Origin: Theodoxus fluviatilis
Taxonomy: Eukaryota > Mollusca > Gastropoda > Cycloneritida > Neritidae
Length of the DNA stretch: 17,554 nucleotides
Direction of reading: 5' to 3'
NCBI GenBank assembly: GCA_034096865.1
Contig: JAWQFJ010005608.1
Span: forward strand, 1-17,554
Shown here: positions 16,545 to 17,554 of the stretch, in pieces
How the letters are laid out: every line of letters starts with the position of its first letter
How positions within the stretch are numbered: position 1 is the first letter of the stretch
Notes under the pieces: generated by a model
Databases searched by the model: none
Told to the model about the DNA's origin: nothing
The model's input: the letters and a program-made list of their open reading frames with translations, nothing else
Position numbers and translations under genes: made by a program

Positions 16545-17554
16545 CGTTTATCATCACACGAAGCGGAAAAAAATCGACACATTCACTGGGAGCAAATGAT
16601 TGCTTGGGGGTATGTATCCTGCAAGTTCTAAAAGAATTCCGTTTGAAGCTAAAAGCAAACAAATTACATAAACTATTTTGCTATTTAAAAAAAACAAATC
16701 GACACATCATTTTTATTCCTGTGTCTTAAGTTGTTATTAAGATACAATGGAGAAGAAAAATATACCAATTCGATGTTTGTGCGCAAGTTCTTCCTACACA
16801 TAATGAGGTGTGTTGATACCTACTTGAAGGAAGGTTATCGTCATCACTAATGTCAGCACATTTATTGTGATCTCCCTCGCATTGTCATCGGCGTTCTCGA
16901 CGTTCGTCTACACATTTCCGCTTTCAACTCGTCACGAACATATCATAGCGTTCATCACGACTAGTAGCGAGTGTGCTTCTGTTACTGCCCAGCACACACT
17001 GACTCCATAGACGGTCTTTGGTGACTCTGCAACACTCTTGATGGAGTCTCCATCCCAGGTGCGCTGTATATCCTCCGTCCCATCGAATCACCACCACGTG
17101 GTTGTCATAGCAACGTCCGAAGCATTAAGTGCATTGTCCAGGTGCATCAGCAGCAGCAACCGCGGGTTCGCAATGAGCAGACAGCCACCGCCTCTTATCA
17201 AAAGCAATTTGGCTGCTCTATGTGGACACGTTGATTTCCCTAGTGAGGAATCCGATGACTGTTGTCAGGCAGGATTTTAGGAGCGATGCTTTAGCTCTGG
17301 CTTTGCCCATGCAAAACGTTTTGTGCTGACAGCTTTGTACACACGACCTCCTGCGTCAGGACTCGAGCTCATTACTTCCTGTGAACTCAGCAATCGATCC
17401 TTTCCTTGTTGTTGTTTTTAGAGCATTTGAGTCAGAAAGTAGCCGTGATGTTCGGGTTTATCTAAAGTGCTTGTCATACAGGCAATGCTAAAACAACGCC
17501 AAAAAAGTATCAAGCACTTTGCTGTAACGTGGTGATAAAAGTCGTCTCTTGTCT
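16545..17554. other. Unassigned non-coding sequence
   Basis: No supported gene. A Ser/His-rich 80-codon + frame at 17038-17280 begins near a CAG|GTG junction that could be a splice acceptor, but its translation matches no family I recognise. Confidence 0.4.

Overview
The window looks like intergenic and intronic DNA from a repeat-rich lophotrochozoan genome, most likely a mollusc. The grounds are a gustatory-receptor-like seven-helix protein of the kind known from molluscs, an RTE-clade LINE, a second jockey/CR1-like LINE, a short inverted-repeat element packed with AGGTCA sites, long (TC)n and (TCTG)n tracts, two clean minisatellites, and introns and poly(A) signals. There is no operon structure, no bacterial-type gene, no CRISPR array, and no rRNA or tRNA gene that I can see.

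Layout. 1-545 is the 5' flank of a + strand gene. 546-1583 is a large first coding exon with six of the seven membrane helices of an insect-Gr/Or-superfamily (Grl) chemoreceptor. It ends at a phase-0 splice donor, and the last helix must lie on an exon I could not find here. 1667-4914 is the presumed intron, interrupted by a 3.2-kb insertion (1706-4876) with TGT...ACA ends and an unusually long 39-bp direct repeat on both sides. The insert is non-coding, has many short perfect hairpins, carries ten copies of a 46-47-bp repeat and has a CCAAT-box cluster. 4915-6850 is non-coding, with an (AT)n tract, a compound pyrimidine microsatellite and a weak broken reading frame. 6861-8340 is 37 head-to-tail copies of a 40-bp unit. 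8659-10590 is a 5'-truncated RTE LINE with a 10-bp target-site duplication and two disabling mutations. It landed inside what looks like a minus-strand transcription unit or LTR (TATA near 10655, poly(A) signal near 8380).

10731-11273 holds a CRE/CLEAR-type regulatory cluster and a possible first exon of an unknown + strand gene. 11378-14287 holds fragments of minus-strand LINEs of one type, bordered by (GA)n tracts ((TC)n on the LINE sense strand). 14378-15206 is a short inverted-repeat element with 17 perfect AGGTCA half-sites. 15207-17554 is largely unexplained.

The one convincing host gene is the chemoreceptor. The rest is mainly mobile and tandem DNA that has expanded its introns and flanks. 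The most unusual items are the hairpin-rich insertion with 39-bp flanking repeats, the nuclear-receptor-site element, and the association of LINE fragments with TC microsatellites. All boundaries and motifs were read by eye, with no alignment, folding or database search.
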